This document shows, one piece after another, positions 9,487 through 21,721 of a stretch of DNA of 64,000 nt. Both the position numbers and the translations under genes were made by a program. The stretch lies in assembly GCF_035594125.1 (NCBI RefSeq), contig NC_087158.1, positions 8,110,501 through 8,174,500 of the forward strand. The letters run 5' to 3'. Every line of letters begins with the position of its first letter. The first letter of the stretch is position 1. The notes below the pieces were generated by a model. The model was not told the origin of the DNA, searched no databases, and saw only the letters and a program-made list of their open reading frames with translations. The DNA comes from Scylla paramamosain. Its lineage: Eukaryota; Arthropoda; Malacostraca; Decapoda; Portunidae.

Positions 9487-12400
9487 AACAATGAGTGTTT
9501 TTGAGCTTGTTACCTATAAAAAAAACACGAAAATTGATGCAAAGCACTCTATAATGGGAAAGAAAAGGACATTGCAAGAAAAGTGTATAATGAGTGTTTT
9601 ATAGTTCAAAAGAACCACAAGGCAAAAAATGCAAAAAGTAGTGTATATGAAGAAGTTTCGTAGATACCAAAATGCTGAAACTCATGAACAACACTCTTAA
9701 TTGAGAAACAGAACAATTTTACTAAATGTGTGTATTTTGAGTGCTTTTCACATTCTTAGTTACCAAAACCCCAAATTGCATGCGAAGCCAGCTTTATGTG
9801 GGAAAAAAATGACATTACCAGAAAGAAATGTCTTTTGAGTGTTTTTGAGCGTGTTAGGCAATAAAGCACTAAAAAGGAGGGCAATCACATTATATTGGAA
9901 TAAAACCAATTTTTAATAAGAACTTGCCTTTAAGTCTTTTTGAGCTCCTTATATACCAAAACACTAAAACGCATGCAAAATACACTTTATGGTGAAAAAG
10001 AATAACATCACCAAAAACATGTATTTTTAGTGTTTTTGATCATGTTACCAATAAAAACGCTTAAATGACATTACCAGAAAAATGTCTTTTAAGTGTTTTT
10101 GAGCGTGATATGCAACAAAGCACTAAAAAGCAGAAAAATCACACAACTTGGGAATAAAACCAACTTTTACGAAGAACTTGCCTTTAAGTGTTTTTTTTAA
10201 ACTCCTTACATACCAAAACGCTAAAACGCATGTAAAACAGCCTTTATGGAGAAACAGAATAACTACCAAAAATATGTATTTTGAGTGTTTTTGATCATGT
10301 TACTTATAAAAACGCTTAAATACATGTAAAGGACCCTATGTTTGTATAAGAAAAGGACATTAAGAAAATCGTGTATTATGAGTGTTTTTAAGTTCCTTAA
10401 GTACCAAAAAGCTAAAACACACAAATAACACTTTATAGAGAAAAAAAAATTGTTATTCATCTTCATAGGTACCAAAATTGTGGAAAAATTCAGGGAAATT
10501 TTGTAAAAAAAAATAATTGTAAAAAAAATAATTTTAGCTTTTTCCCACAGTTATGTACCAAACCCTGAAGTGCATGCAAAGCCACATATATGGAGAAATT
10601 ATTCGACTTTACCAGAAACCTGTCTTTTGAGTGTTTTTTTTTTTGAGCAATTTCAACAATATTACTGAAAATGTGTCTTTTCAGTGATTTACGTAGAAAA
10701 ACGCTAAAACGGATGCAAACCAACCAATATGAAGAAATAGAATAACATTACCAAAAAGATATATTTTGATGTGTTTTTGAGCTTGTCACCTACAAAAAAA
10801 GCGAAATTGGATGAAACGCACTCTATATTAGGAAAGAAAAGGACATTACGAGAAACGTGTATAATGAGTGTTTTACAGTTTCACAAGAACCACAAGGCAA
10901 AAAACTCAAAAACTCGTGTACATAAAAAAGTTTCTTACATACCAAAATGCTGAATCACATGAATAACACTTTTAATTAAGAAACAGAACAACCTTACTAA
11001 ATGCCTGTATTTTGAGTGTTTTTCACATTCTTAGTTACCAAAACCCCAAATTCCATGCGAAACTAGCTTTATGTTGGAAAAAAAAAAATATTACCAGAAA
11101 ATCTCTTTCGAGTGTTTTTGAGCGTGTTAGGCAATAAACCACTAAAAAGCAGGGCAATCACATTACATGGGAATAAAACCAACTTTTACCAGGAACTTGC
11201 CTTTAGGTGTTTTTGAGCTCATTACATACCAAAACGCTAAAACGCATGCAAAACACCTTTTATGGAGAAACAGAATAACATTACCAAAAATATGTATTTT
11301 GAGTGTTTTTGATCATGTTATCCATAAAAAACGCTTAAATACATGCAAAGAACGTTATGTTTTGGAAACGAAAGGACATTACGAGAAATATGTATTATGA
11401 GTGTTTTTTTTAGTACCAAAAAGCTAAAACCCATAAATAACACTCATTATTTAGAAAAATAAATAAATAAAAAAAAAAAATTGGATTTTGTTTTTTTTTG
11501 TTATTCATCTTCAAAGGTACCGAGATTCCAAAATTCTAGGAAAATTCCGGGCTATTATATGATAAAAGAAAATTATCAAAAAAGTTAATTTTAGCTTTAT
11601 TTTCTGACTGTTATATACCAAACCCTAAAGTGCATGCAAAGCCTCCTATATGAGGAAATTAAACGACCTTAAAAGAAATCTGTCTTTTGAGTGTTTTTCA
11701 GAATGTTAGGCACCAAAACGATAAATAAATAAGGAACTCACTCTATATGGGAATCCAAACAAAACTATTGAAAACGTGTCTTCTCAGTGTTTTACGTAGA
11801 AAAACGCTAAAAGGGATGCAAACCAACCAATTAAAAAAAAAAAAAGAAAAACATTACCAAAAAGGTATATTTTGAGTGTTTTTGAGCTTGTTACCTACAA
11901 AAAACGCGAAAATTGATGCAAAGCACTCTATATTAGGAAATAAAAGGACATTGCAAGAAAAGTGTATAATGAGTGTTTTATAGTTCAAAAGAACCAAAAG
12001 GCAAAAAACGCAAAAACTTGTGGATATGGAGAAGTTTCCTAGATACCAAAATGCTGAAACTCATGAATAACATTCCTAATTGAGAAACAGAACAACCTTA
12101 CTAAATGCGTGTATTTTGAGAGCTTTTCACATTCTTAGTTACCAAAACCTCAAATTGCATGCGAAACCAGCTTTATGTAAGAAAAAAATGACATTACCAG
12201 AAAAAAGTCTTTTGAGTGTTTTTGAGCCTGATAGGCAATAAAGCACTAAAAAGCAGGGCAATCACATTACATTTGAATAAAACCAATTTTTAATAAGAAC
12301 TTGCCTTTAAGTCTTTTTGAGCTCCTTATATACCAAAACACTAAAACGCATGCAAAATACACTTTATGGTGAAACAGAACAAAATTACCAAAAACATGTA

Positions 12401-15400
12401 TTTTGAGTATTTTTGATCATATTATCTATAAAAACGCTTAAATACATGCAAAGAACCTTATGTTTGGGAAACAAAAGGACATTACGAGAAACGTATATTA
12501 TGAGAGTTTTTAAGTTTAAGTACCAAAAATCTAAAACCCACTCTTTATTTAGAAAAAAAAATAATAAATAAATAAAAAAAAAAAAGAAATAGGATTTTTT
12601 TTTTTGTTATTCATCTTCATAGGTACCGAAATGCCAAAATTCTGGGAAAATTCAAGGCAATTATATGATAAGAGAATATTATCAAAAAAGTTGATTTTAG
12701 TTGTTTTTTTTCGGACTGTTATGTACCAAACCCTAAACTGCATGCAAAGCCTCCCCTATAAGGAAATTAAACGACTTTACCAGAAATCTGTCTTTTGAGT
12801 GTTTTTCAGCATCTTAAGCACCAAAATGATAAATAATAAGGAACTCACTTTATATGGGAATCCAAAACAAAATTACTGAAAACGTGTGTTCCCAATGTTT
12901 TACGTAGAAAAACGCTAAAATGGATGCAAACCAACCAATATCAAGAAATAGAAAAAACATTACCAAAAAGGTATATTTTGAGTGTTTTGAGCTTGTTACC
13001 TACAAAAAAACGCTAAAATTGATACAAAGCACTCTATATTGGGAAACAAAGGGACATTGCTATAAAAGTGTATAATGAGTGTATTATAGTTCAAAAGAAC
13101 AACAAGGCAAAAAACGCAAAAACTCGTGTATATGGAGAAGTTTCCTAGATACCAAAATGCTGAAACTCATGAATAACACTCTTAATTGAGAAGCAGAACA
13201 ACCTTACCAAATTCATGTATTTTGAGTGTTTTTCATATTCTTAGTTACCAAAAACCCAAATTTCATGCGAAACCAGATTTATGTGGGAAAACATGACATT
13301 TCCAGAAAAATGTCTTTTGAGTGTTTTTGATCGTGATAGGCAATAAAGCACTAAAAAGCAGGGCAATCACTTTTCATTGGAATGAAACCAATTTTTACCA
13401 AGAACTTGCCTTTAAATGTTTTTGAGCTCCTTATATACCAAACCGCTAAAACGCATGCAAAACAAAATTTATGGAGAAACAGAATAACATTACCAAAAAC
13501 ATGTAATTTGGGTGATATTTATCATGTTATCTATAAAAAAGCTTAAATACATGCAAAGAACACTATGTTTGGGAAACAAAAGGACATTACGAGAAACGTG
13601 TATTATGAGTGTTTTTTTTAAGTTCCTTAAGTACCAAAAAGCTAAAACCCACAAATAACACTCTTTATTTAGAAAATAAAAACAAAAAATTGGATTTTTT
13701 TTTTCATCTTCATAGGTACCGAGATGCCAAAATTCTGGAAAAATTCAGGAAAATTATATGAACAAAAGAATATTATCAAAAAAGTTAATTTTAGCTTTTT
13801 TTTTCGGACTGTTATGTACCAAACCCTAAAGTGCATGCAAAGCCTCCTATATGAGAAAATTAAACGACCTTACCAGAAATCTGTCTTTTGAGTGTTTTTC
13901 AGCATGTTAGGCACCAAAACGATAAATAATAAGGAACTCACTCTATATGGGAATCCAAAACAAAATTACTGAAAATGTATCTTCTCAGTGTTTTACGTAG
14001 AAAAACGCAAAAACTCGTGTATATAAAGAAGTTTCTTCGATTCCAAAATGCTGAAACTCATGAATAACAATCTTAATTGAGAAACAGAACAACCTTAGGA
14101 AATGCTTGTATTTTGAGTGTTTTTCGTATTCTTAGTTAGCAATACCCAAAATAGCATAAGAAACTAGCTTTATGAGGGAAAAAAATGACATTATCAGAAG
14201 TGTCTTTTAATTGTTTTTTAGCGTGTTAGGCAATGAAGTACTAAAAAGCACACAAAAGTACAGAGAAAGCAATCACATTACATGGGAATAAAACCAACTT
14301 TTACCAAAAACTTGCCAATATGTGTTTTTGAGCTCCATACATACCAAACCGCTAAAACGCATGGAAAACAAATTTTATGGAGTAACATAATAACATTACC
14401 AAAAACCTGTATTTTGAGTGTTTTTGATAATGTTATCTATAAAAACGCTTAAATACATGCAAAGAACCTTATGTTTGGGAAACGTAAGGACATTACGAGA
14501 AACGTGTATTATGAGTGTTTTTAAGTTCCTTAACTACCAGAAAGCTAAAACCCACAAATAACACTCGTTATTTAGAAAAAATAAATAAATAAAAAAATAA
14601 ATAAGTATAAGGATTTTCTTTTTTTTTTTTTTTTTTGTTATTCACCTTCATAGGTACCGAGATGCCAAAATTCTGGGAAAAATTAGGGCATTATATGATA
14701 AGAAATTTATATCAAAAAGTTGATATTAGCTTTTTTTCGGACAGTTATGTACCAAACACTAAAGTGCATGCAAAGCCTCCCATATGAGGAAATTAAACGA
14801 CCTTACCAGAAATCTGTGTTTTAAGTGTTTTTCAGCATGTTAGGCACCAAAACGATAAATAATGAAGAACTCACTCTATATGGCAAACCAAAACAAAATT
14901 ACTGAAAACGTGTCTTCTCAGTGTTTTACGAAGAAAAACGCTAAAACGGATGTATACCAACCAATATCAAGAAGTAGAAAAACATTACAAAAAAGGTATA
15001 TTTTGAGTGTTTTTGAGCTTGTTACCTACAAAAAAAAAAAAAACGCGAAAATTGATACAAAGCACTCTATATTGGGAAACAAAGGGACATTGCAAGAAAA
15101 GTGTATAATGAATGTTTTATAGTTCAAAAGAACCACAAGCCAAAAAACGCAAAAACTCCTGTATATGGAGAAGTTTCCTAGATACCAAAATGCTTAAACT
15201 CATGAATAACACTCTTAATTAAGAAACAAACCAACTTTACTAAATGCGTGTATTTTGAGTGCTTTTCACATTCTTAGTTACCAAAATCCCAAATTGCATG
15301 TGAAACTAGCTTTATGTGGGAAAAAAAATGACAATACCAGAAAAGTGTCTTTTGAGTGTTTTTGAGCGTGATAGGCAATAAAGCACTAAAAAGCAGGGGA

Positions 15401-18400
15401 ATCACTTTACATGGAAATAAAATTAATTTTTACCAAGAACTTGCCTTTAAGTGTTTTGAGCTCCTTATATACCAAAACGCTAAAACGCATGCAAAACACA
15501 CTTTATGGAGATAGAGAATAACATTACCAAAAACATATATTTTGAGTGTTTTTGATTATGTTACCAATAAAAACGCTTAAATACATGCAAAGAACCCTAT
15601 TTTTGGGAAACTAAAAGACATTACGAGAAACGTGTATTATCAATGTTATTAAGATCTTTACCAAAAAGCTAAAAGCCAGAAATAACACTCTTTATTGAGA
15701 AAAAAAAAAAAAAATAAATAAATAAAAAAATACGATATTTTTTTTCTTTTTTTTTCATCTTCACAGGTACCGAGATGCCAAAATTTGGGCAAAATTCAGG
15801 AAATTATGAGTCAATTATCAAAAAAGTTAATTTTAGCTTTCTTTTTCGTACTGTTATGTACCAAACCCTAAAGAGCATGCAAAGCTACCTATATGGGGAA
15901 ATTAAACGTCTTTGCCAGAAAACTGTCTTATGAGTGTTTTTCAGCTTGTTAGGCACCCTAACGGTAAATAACATGAAAGTCATTCTATATGGGAATCTAA
16001 AACAAAATTACTGAAAAAGTGTCTTTTCGGTGTTTTACGTAGAAAAACGCTAAAACGGATGCAAACCAACCAATAAGAAGAAATAAAATAACATTACCAA
16101 AAAGGTACATTTTGAGGGTTTTTGAGCTTGTTACCTACAAAAAACGCGAAAATGGATGCAAAGCACTCCATATTGGGAAACAAAAAGACATTACGAGAAA
16201 CGTGTATGAGTGTCTTATTATTTTTGAGCAAAAGAACTTGTGGTTCACAAGAACCACAAGGCAAAAAATGCAAAAACTCGTGTATATAAAGAAGTTTCTT
16301 AGATACCAAAATGATGAAACTCACGAATAACAGTATTAATTGAGAAACAGAACAACCTTACCAAATGCGTATATTTTGAGTGTTTTTCACATTCGTAGCA
16401 AAACCCCAAATAGCACGCGAAACTATGTTGGAAAAAGAAATGACATTACTAGAAGTGTCTTTTGAGTGTTTTTGAGTGTGTTAGGCAATAAATCACAAAA
16501 AAAAAAAAAAAAACAGGGCAATCACATTACATGGGAATAAAATTAACTTTTACCAGGAACTTGCCTTGAAGTGTTTTTGACCTTACAAACCAAAACGCTA
16601 AAAGGCATGCAAAAAAAACTCCTTTATGGAGAAGCAGAATAACATTACTAAAAACATGTGTTTTAAGTGTTTTTAAGTGTTTTTAAGTGTTCCTTAAGTA
16701 CCAAAACGTTAAAACCCAAAAATAACACTCTTTATAGAGAAAAAAAAAATAAATAAAAAAATAGCTTTTTTTTTTATATTGTTTTTCATAGGTACCAAGA
16801 TGCCAAAATTCTGCCAAAATTCAGGGAATTTATGTGGAAAAAAGAACATTATCAAAAAAGTTAATTATAGCTTTTTTTTTTGGATTTTTATGTACCAAAC
16901 TCTAAAGTGCATGCCATCTATATAAGGAAGTTAAACAACTTTACCAGAAACCTGTCTTTTTAGTGTTTTTCAGCATATTAGACACCAAAACGATAAATAA
17001 TATGGAAGTCAATCAATATGTGAATCCAAAACAAAATTACTGAAAACGTGTCTTTTTCTGTGTTTTACGTAGAAAAACGCAAAAACGGATGCAAACCAAC
17101 AAATATGAAGAAATAGAATAACATTACCAAAAAGTGTTTTTGAGCTTTTACCTACAAAAAACGTGCAAATGGATGGAAAGCACTCTATATTGGGAAGCAA
17201 AAGGACATTATGAGAAACGTGTATAATGAGTGTTTTATAGTTTCACAAGAACCACAAGGCAAAAAACGCAAAAACTCGTGTATATAAAGAAGTTTCTTAC
17301 ATACCAAAACGCTAAAACTCATGAATAACACTTTTAATTGAAAAACAGAACTACCTTACCAAATGTGTGTATTTTGAGTGTTTTTCACATTCTTACCAAA
17401 ATCCCAAATTACATTCGAAACTAGCTTTATGTGGGAAAAAAATTACATTACTAGAAAAGTGTCTTGAGTGTTTTTGAGCGTTATATGCAACAAAACACTA
17501 AAAAAGCAGAACAATCACATTACACTGGAATAAAACCAAATTTTACGAAGAACTTGCCTTTAAGTGTTTTTTAACTCCTTACATACCAAAACGCTAAACG
17601 CATGGAAAACAACCTTTATGGAGAAACAGAATAACATTACCAAAAACATGTATTTTGAGTGTTTTTGATCGTGTTACCTATAAAATCGCTTAAATACATG
17701 CAAAGAACCCTATGTTTGTGAAACGAAAGGACATTACGAAAATCATGTATTATGAGTATTTTTAAGTACTAAAAATCTAAAACCCACAAATAACACTCTT
17801 TATAGAGAAAAAAAATAAATAAATAAAAAAAATAGATTTTTTTTTTGTTATTCATCTTTATAGGTACCGAGATGCCAAAATTCTGAGAAAATTCAGGGAA
17901 ATTATGTGAAAAAAACATAAATTTTAATAATAGCTAATAATTTTAGCTTTTTCCGGAGTTATGTACGAAACCCGGAAGTGCATGCAAAGCCACCTATATG
18001 GGGAAATTACACGACTTTACAAGAAACGTGTCTTTGGGTGTTTTCAGCAATTTCAACAATATTATTGAAAACGTGTCTTTTCAGTTTTAGCGTAGAACGC
18101 TAAAACGGATGCAAACCAACCAATATGAAGAAATAGAATAACATTACAAAAAAGTTGAGTGTTTTTGAGCTTGTTACCTGCAAAAAACGCAAAAATGAAT
18201 GCAAAGCAGTATATATTGGGAAACAAAAGGATATTACAAGAAAATTGTATAATGAATGTTTTAATAATTTTCAAGAACCATAAGGCAAAAAACGCAAAAA
18301 CTCGTGTATATGGAGATTTTTCTTAGATACCAAATTGCTGAAATTCATGAATAACACTCTTAATTGAGAAACAGAACAATCTTAGGAAATGAGTGTATTT

Positions 18401-19745
18401 TGAGTATTTTTCACATTCTTAGTAACCAAAACCCGAAATTATATGCGAAACTAGCTTTATGTTGGAAATAAATGACATTACCAGAAAAAAAGTGTCTTTT
18501 GAGTGTTTTTGAGCGTGTTAGGCAATAAAGCACAAAAAAGCAGGGCAATGACATTACATAGGAAAAAAACCAACATTTACCAAGAACTTGTCTTTAAGTG
18601 TTTTTCAGCTCCTTATATACTAAAACGCTAAAATGCATGCAAAACACCCTTTATTGAGAAACAAAATAACATTACGAAAAACATGAATTTTCAGTGTTTT
18701 TGATATCTTACGTATAAAAACGCTTAAATACATACAAAGAACCCTATGTTTGGGAAACGAAAGGACATTACGAGAAACGTGTATTATGAGTGTTTTTAAG
18801 TTCCATGAGTACGAAAAGAGTTAAAACCCACAAATAACACTCTTTATAGAGAAATAAATAAATTAATTAAAACGGAATTTTTTTTTTTTGTTATTTATCT
18901 TCATAGGTACCGAGATGCCAAAATTCTGGCAAATTTCAGGGAAATTATGTGAAAAAATAATATTATGAAAAAAGTTAATTTTAGCTTTTTTTTTTTTCGG
19001 ACTGTTATGTACCAAACCCTAAAGTGTATGCAAAGCCACCTACATGAGGAAATTAAACGACTTTACCAGATACCTGTCTTTTGAGTGTTTTTCAGCAAGT
19101 TAGGCACCAAAACGATAAATAATGTGGAATCTTTATGGGAATCCAAAACAAAATTACTGAAAACGTGTTTTTTTAGTGTTTTACTTAGAAAAACATTAAA
19201 ACGGATGCAAACCAGCTAATATGAAGAAATAGAATAATATTACTAAAAAGTTATATTTTGAGTGTTTTTGAGCTTGTTACCTACAGAAAACGCGAAAATA
19301 ATTGCAAAGCACTCTATATTGGGAAAGAAAAGGACATTACGAGAAACGTGTATAATGAGTGTTTTATAGTTTCACAAGAACCACAAGGCAAAACACGCAA
19401 AAACTCGTGTATATGGAGATGTTTCTTAGATACCAAAATGCTGAAATTCATGAAGAACACTCTTAATTGAGAAACAGAACAACCTTACCAAATGGGTGTA
19501 TTTTGAATATTTTTAACATTTTTACTTACCAAAACCCCAAATTGCATGCGAAACTAGCTTTGTGTGAAAAAAAAAAAAAAATATTACCAGAAAAGTGTCT
19601 TGAGTTTTTTTTGAGCGTGTTAGGCAATAAAGCACTTTAAAGCAGGGCAATCACATTACATGGGAATAAAACCAACTTTTACCAATAACTAGCCTTTAAG
19701 TGTTTTTAAGCTCCTTTCATACGAAAACGCTAAAACGCATACAAA
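9487..19745 (+). repeat. 10-mer higher-order array, first block
   Basis: Higher-order units are marked by GGTACCGAGATGCCAAAATT at about 11516, 12622, 13715, 14653, 15776, 16791, 17863 and 18906, giving periods of 1106, 1093, 938, 1123, 1015, 1072 and 1043 bp. Each unit holds two diverged five-mers. One E monomer carries an A-rich/T-rich linker before the marker. The other E monomer carries a CACAAGAACCACAAGGC segment. Short units reflect monomer losses (see findings). By eye, neighbouring units are clearly closer to one another than the two five-mers within a unit. Confidence 0.9.
16237..16260. repeat. unit-specific hairpin CTTGTGGTTC/GAACCACAAG
   Basis: Perfect 10-bp arms with an ACAA loop, inside the E monomer of a higher-order unit. 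Most units have only the right half (TTTCACAAGAACCACAAGG). The same hairpin recurs at 59144-59167 and, with one mismatch, at 62804-62827. Confidence 0.9.
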
Positions 19746-21000
19746 ACAATTATTTTGAGTCTTTTGTAAGATTGTTACGTAAAAAAACGCCTAAATGAAT
19801 CGGAAATATCCTATATGGGAAAAATTAAGACATCACGAGAAACGTGTATTATGAGTGTTTTTTTTATTTACTTGGTATCAAAAGGGTAAAACGCATGAAA
19901 AACACTCTATATGGAGAAACAGAACAATACTGCCAAAAAAAAAAAAACGTGCATTTTGAGTGTTATGACATTGTTAGTTACCAAAAAGCCAAAATTCATG
20001 CAAAGACCCATATATAGATATATGAAACGACTTTAAAAACGTATGAAAATACCATATATAGAGAAACAGAATACACTAACCAAAAACGTGTATTTTGTGT
20101 TTTTTATTTTTTTTGAGCTTATTATGTACAAAATCGCCTGTCATCAAACAAATCACCCTGCATATGGAAATAAAAAGGACATTACGAGAAATGTTTTTTT
20201 TTTTTTATTACTTTCTTAAGTACCAAATCAGTACTTCATTAGTGCTCTGAAGAAAAAGAACAAACTTACCAAAAACGGGTATTTTTTTACATTGATAATT
20301 ACCAAAACGCCAACATGCATGTAAAGCAACCTATATGAAGAAACGAAACGAAATCACTAGAAACTTGTCTTTTGTTATTTTTTGGGCGTGTTAGGCACCA
20401 AATCAGTAAGAAGCAACGAAATCACCCCATAGGGGAATACAAAACAACTTTACTAAAACGTGCCTTTAGAGTTTTTTTTTTTTTTAGGTTCTTACGAACT
20501 AAAATGTCAAAATACATGCAAACACCCTGTTAGGTACCAAAGCAGCAAAAACAGCCTATATGAGGAAACGAAAGGACATGACAAAAAACGTGTATTACGA
20601 GTTTTTTTTTTTTTTTTTAGCTTCTCAGGTACCAAAACGCAAAAATCGAGAAAGAAAAAAACATTACCAAAAGCGTGTAATTTGAATGTTTTTCACATTG
20701 TCAGGTAGCAAAACACCATAATGCTTGCTCGCTATACGAGAAAATTAAACAACAATGTAAGAAATGTGTTTTTATGTTTCTCAGCGTGTTAGGCACGAAA
20801 ACGCTAAATAGCATGGAAAGCACCTTATGTAGAAATGCAAAATAATAAGCACTTCTTTTAAGTGTTTTAAACTTTTTACGTTCCAAAACGCTAAAACACG
20901 TGCAACAAACACGAATAATCTTACCAAACAGAAAAAAAACCTTACCAAAAACTTGTATTTTGAGTCTTTTTGAGTCTGTTACGTACATCATCTTAAAAAT

Positions 21001-21005
21001 GCATG
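21001..21005. other. target-site duplication GCATG (left)
   Basis: Five-base direct repeat that flanks the LTR retrotransposon and matches 25701-25705. The homologous uninterrupted site at 48954-48958 carries GCATG once. Confidence 0.95.
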
Positions 21006-21721
21006 TGTGAGAGCACAGGGACACTAGATTTTGAGAGGGCAATAAATTACCGCCCCGTCATAGGAGAGAACCATCCGCCATGCGGGCAGGTGGGCGGAGC
21101 CTGTATCAATGCGCGCGGGCCGAGGTGAGCGGGGCACGACCTTGCTCGGGCTCACTCCCAGCCAGGTCACCCAGCGCCCAGGACGTGCCCTCCTCGACTC
21201 CTCCCGAACCAGCCTGCAGAAAGGACAGCGTGGTGCAGCGGTAAGCCGAAGCCCTGACCAACGAAGCTGGCTTTCATCGAAGCAGACTGGAGGAGTGAGT
21301 ACACCAGTGGAACGCCTGGGGTGAGTTATTTGTGGTAAGGCCTGTTAACAAGATTTCATTTCCAGTCACCCAGCGACCACGTGGTCGTCGCTCCTTGCCC
21401 GGCATAAGTGATACAGTGCATAGTGCCGACTAATTACCTCCGTGACCCAGTAATTTAACGTCAGGCTGTGCTCTCACAACGCAAAAGGACCGCGCATTGG
21501 CCTCACTTCCGAAGGAATAGGTATTTCTTTGTGTGCGGCCCACGCGCCACTGAAAGTAGCCATAGCTAGCCAGGCCTTTGTTGTAATTACTGTGTAAATA
21601 TAAGTCAAATATTTACGACTGTGCTTTCTTTTGAGTGTCCCACCCTAGTCTACCTGGAGACTCAACCAGGAGTCGCATGTGATCGGCAGGGGTAACGTAA
21701 AGGAAACACCGATCCATTACA
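21006..21721 (+). repeat. 5' LTR
   Basis: Begins TGTGAGAGCACAGGG. Compared with the 3' LTR I count three substitutions in 716 bp: two in CTCGGGCTC versus CTCAGCCTC near 21147, and one at the end, CATTACA versus CATGACA. An AATAAA lies at 21041 and an AT-rich AAATATAAG near 21597. Their order is the reverse of what a TATA-then-polyadenylation layout needs, so neither is assigned. A donor-like GGTGAGTT near 21319 and acceptor-like TTTCATTTCCAG near 21364 bracket about 45 bp. The last bases before the internal region may mark the deletion join and not the original LTR end. Confidence 0.95.

Noticed and set aside
21041..21046. AATAAA as the LTR polyadenylation signal
   Set aside because: It lies 36 bp into the LTR, upstream of any plausible promoter, so the U3-R-U5 order would not fit.
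21109..21324. 71-residue frame, identical in position in both LTRs (also 25088-25303)
   Set aside because: Lies in a G+C-rich LTR segment, has no known motif, and is duplicated only because LTRs are.
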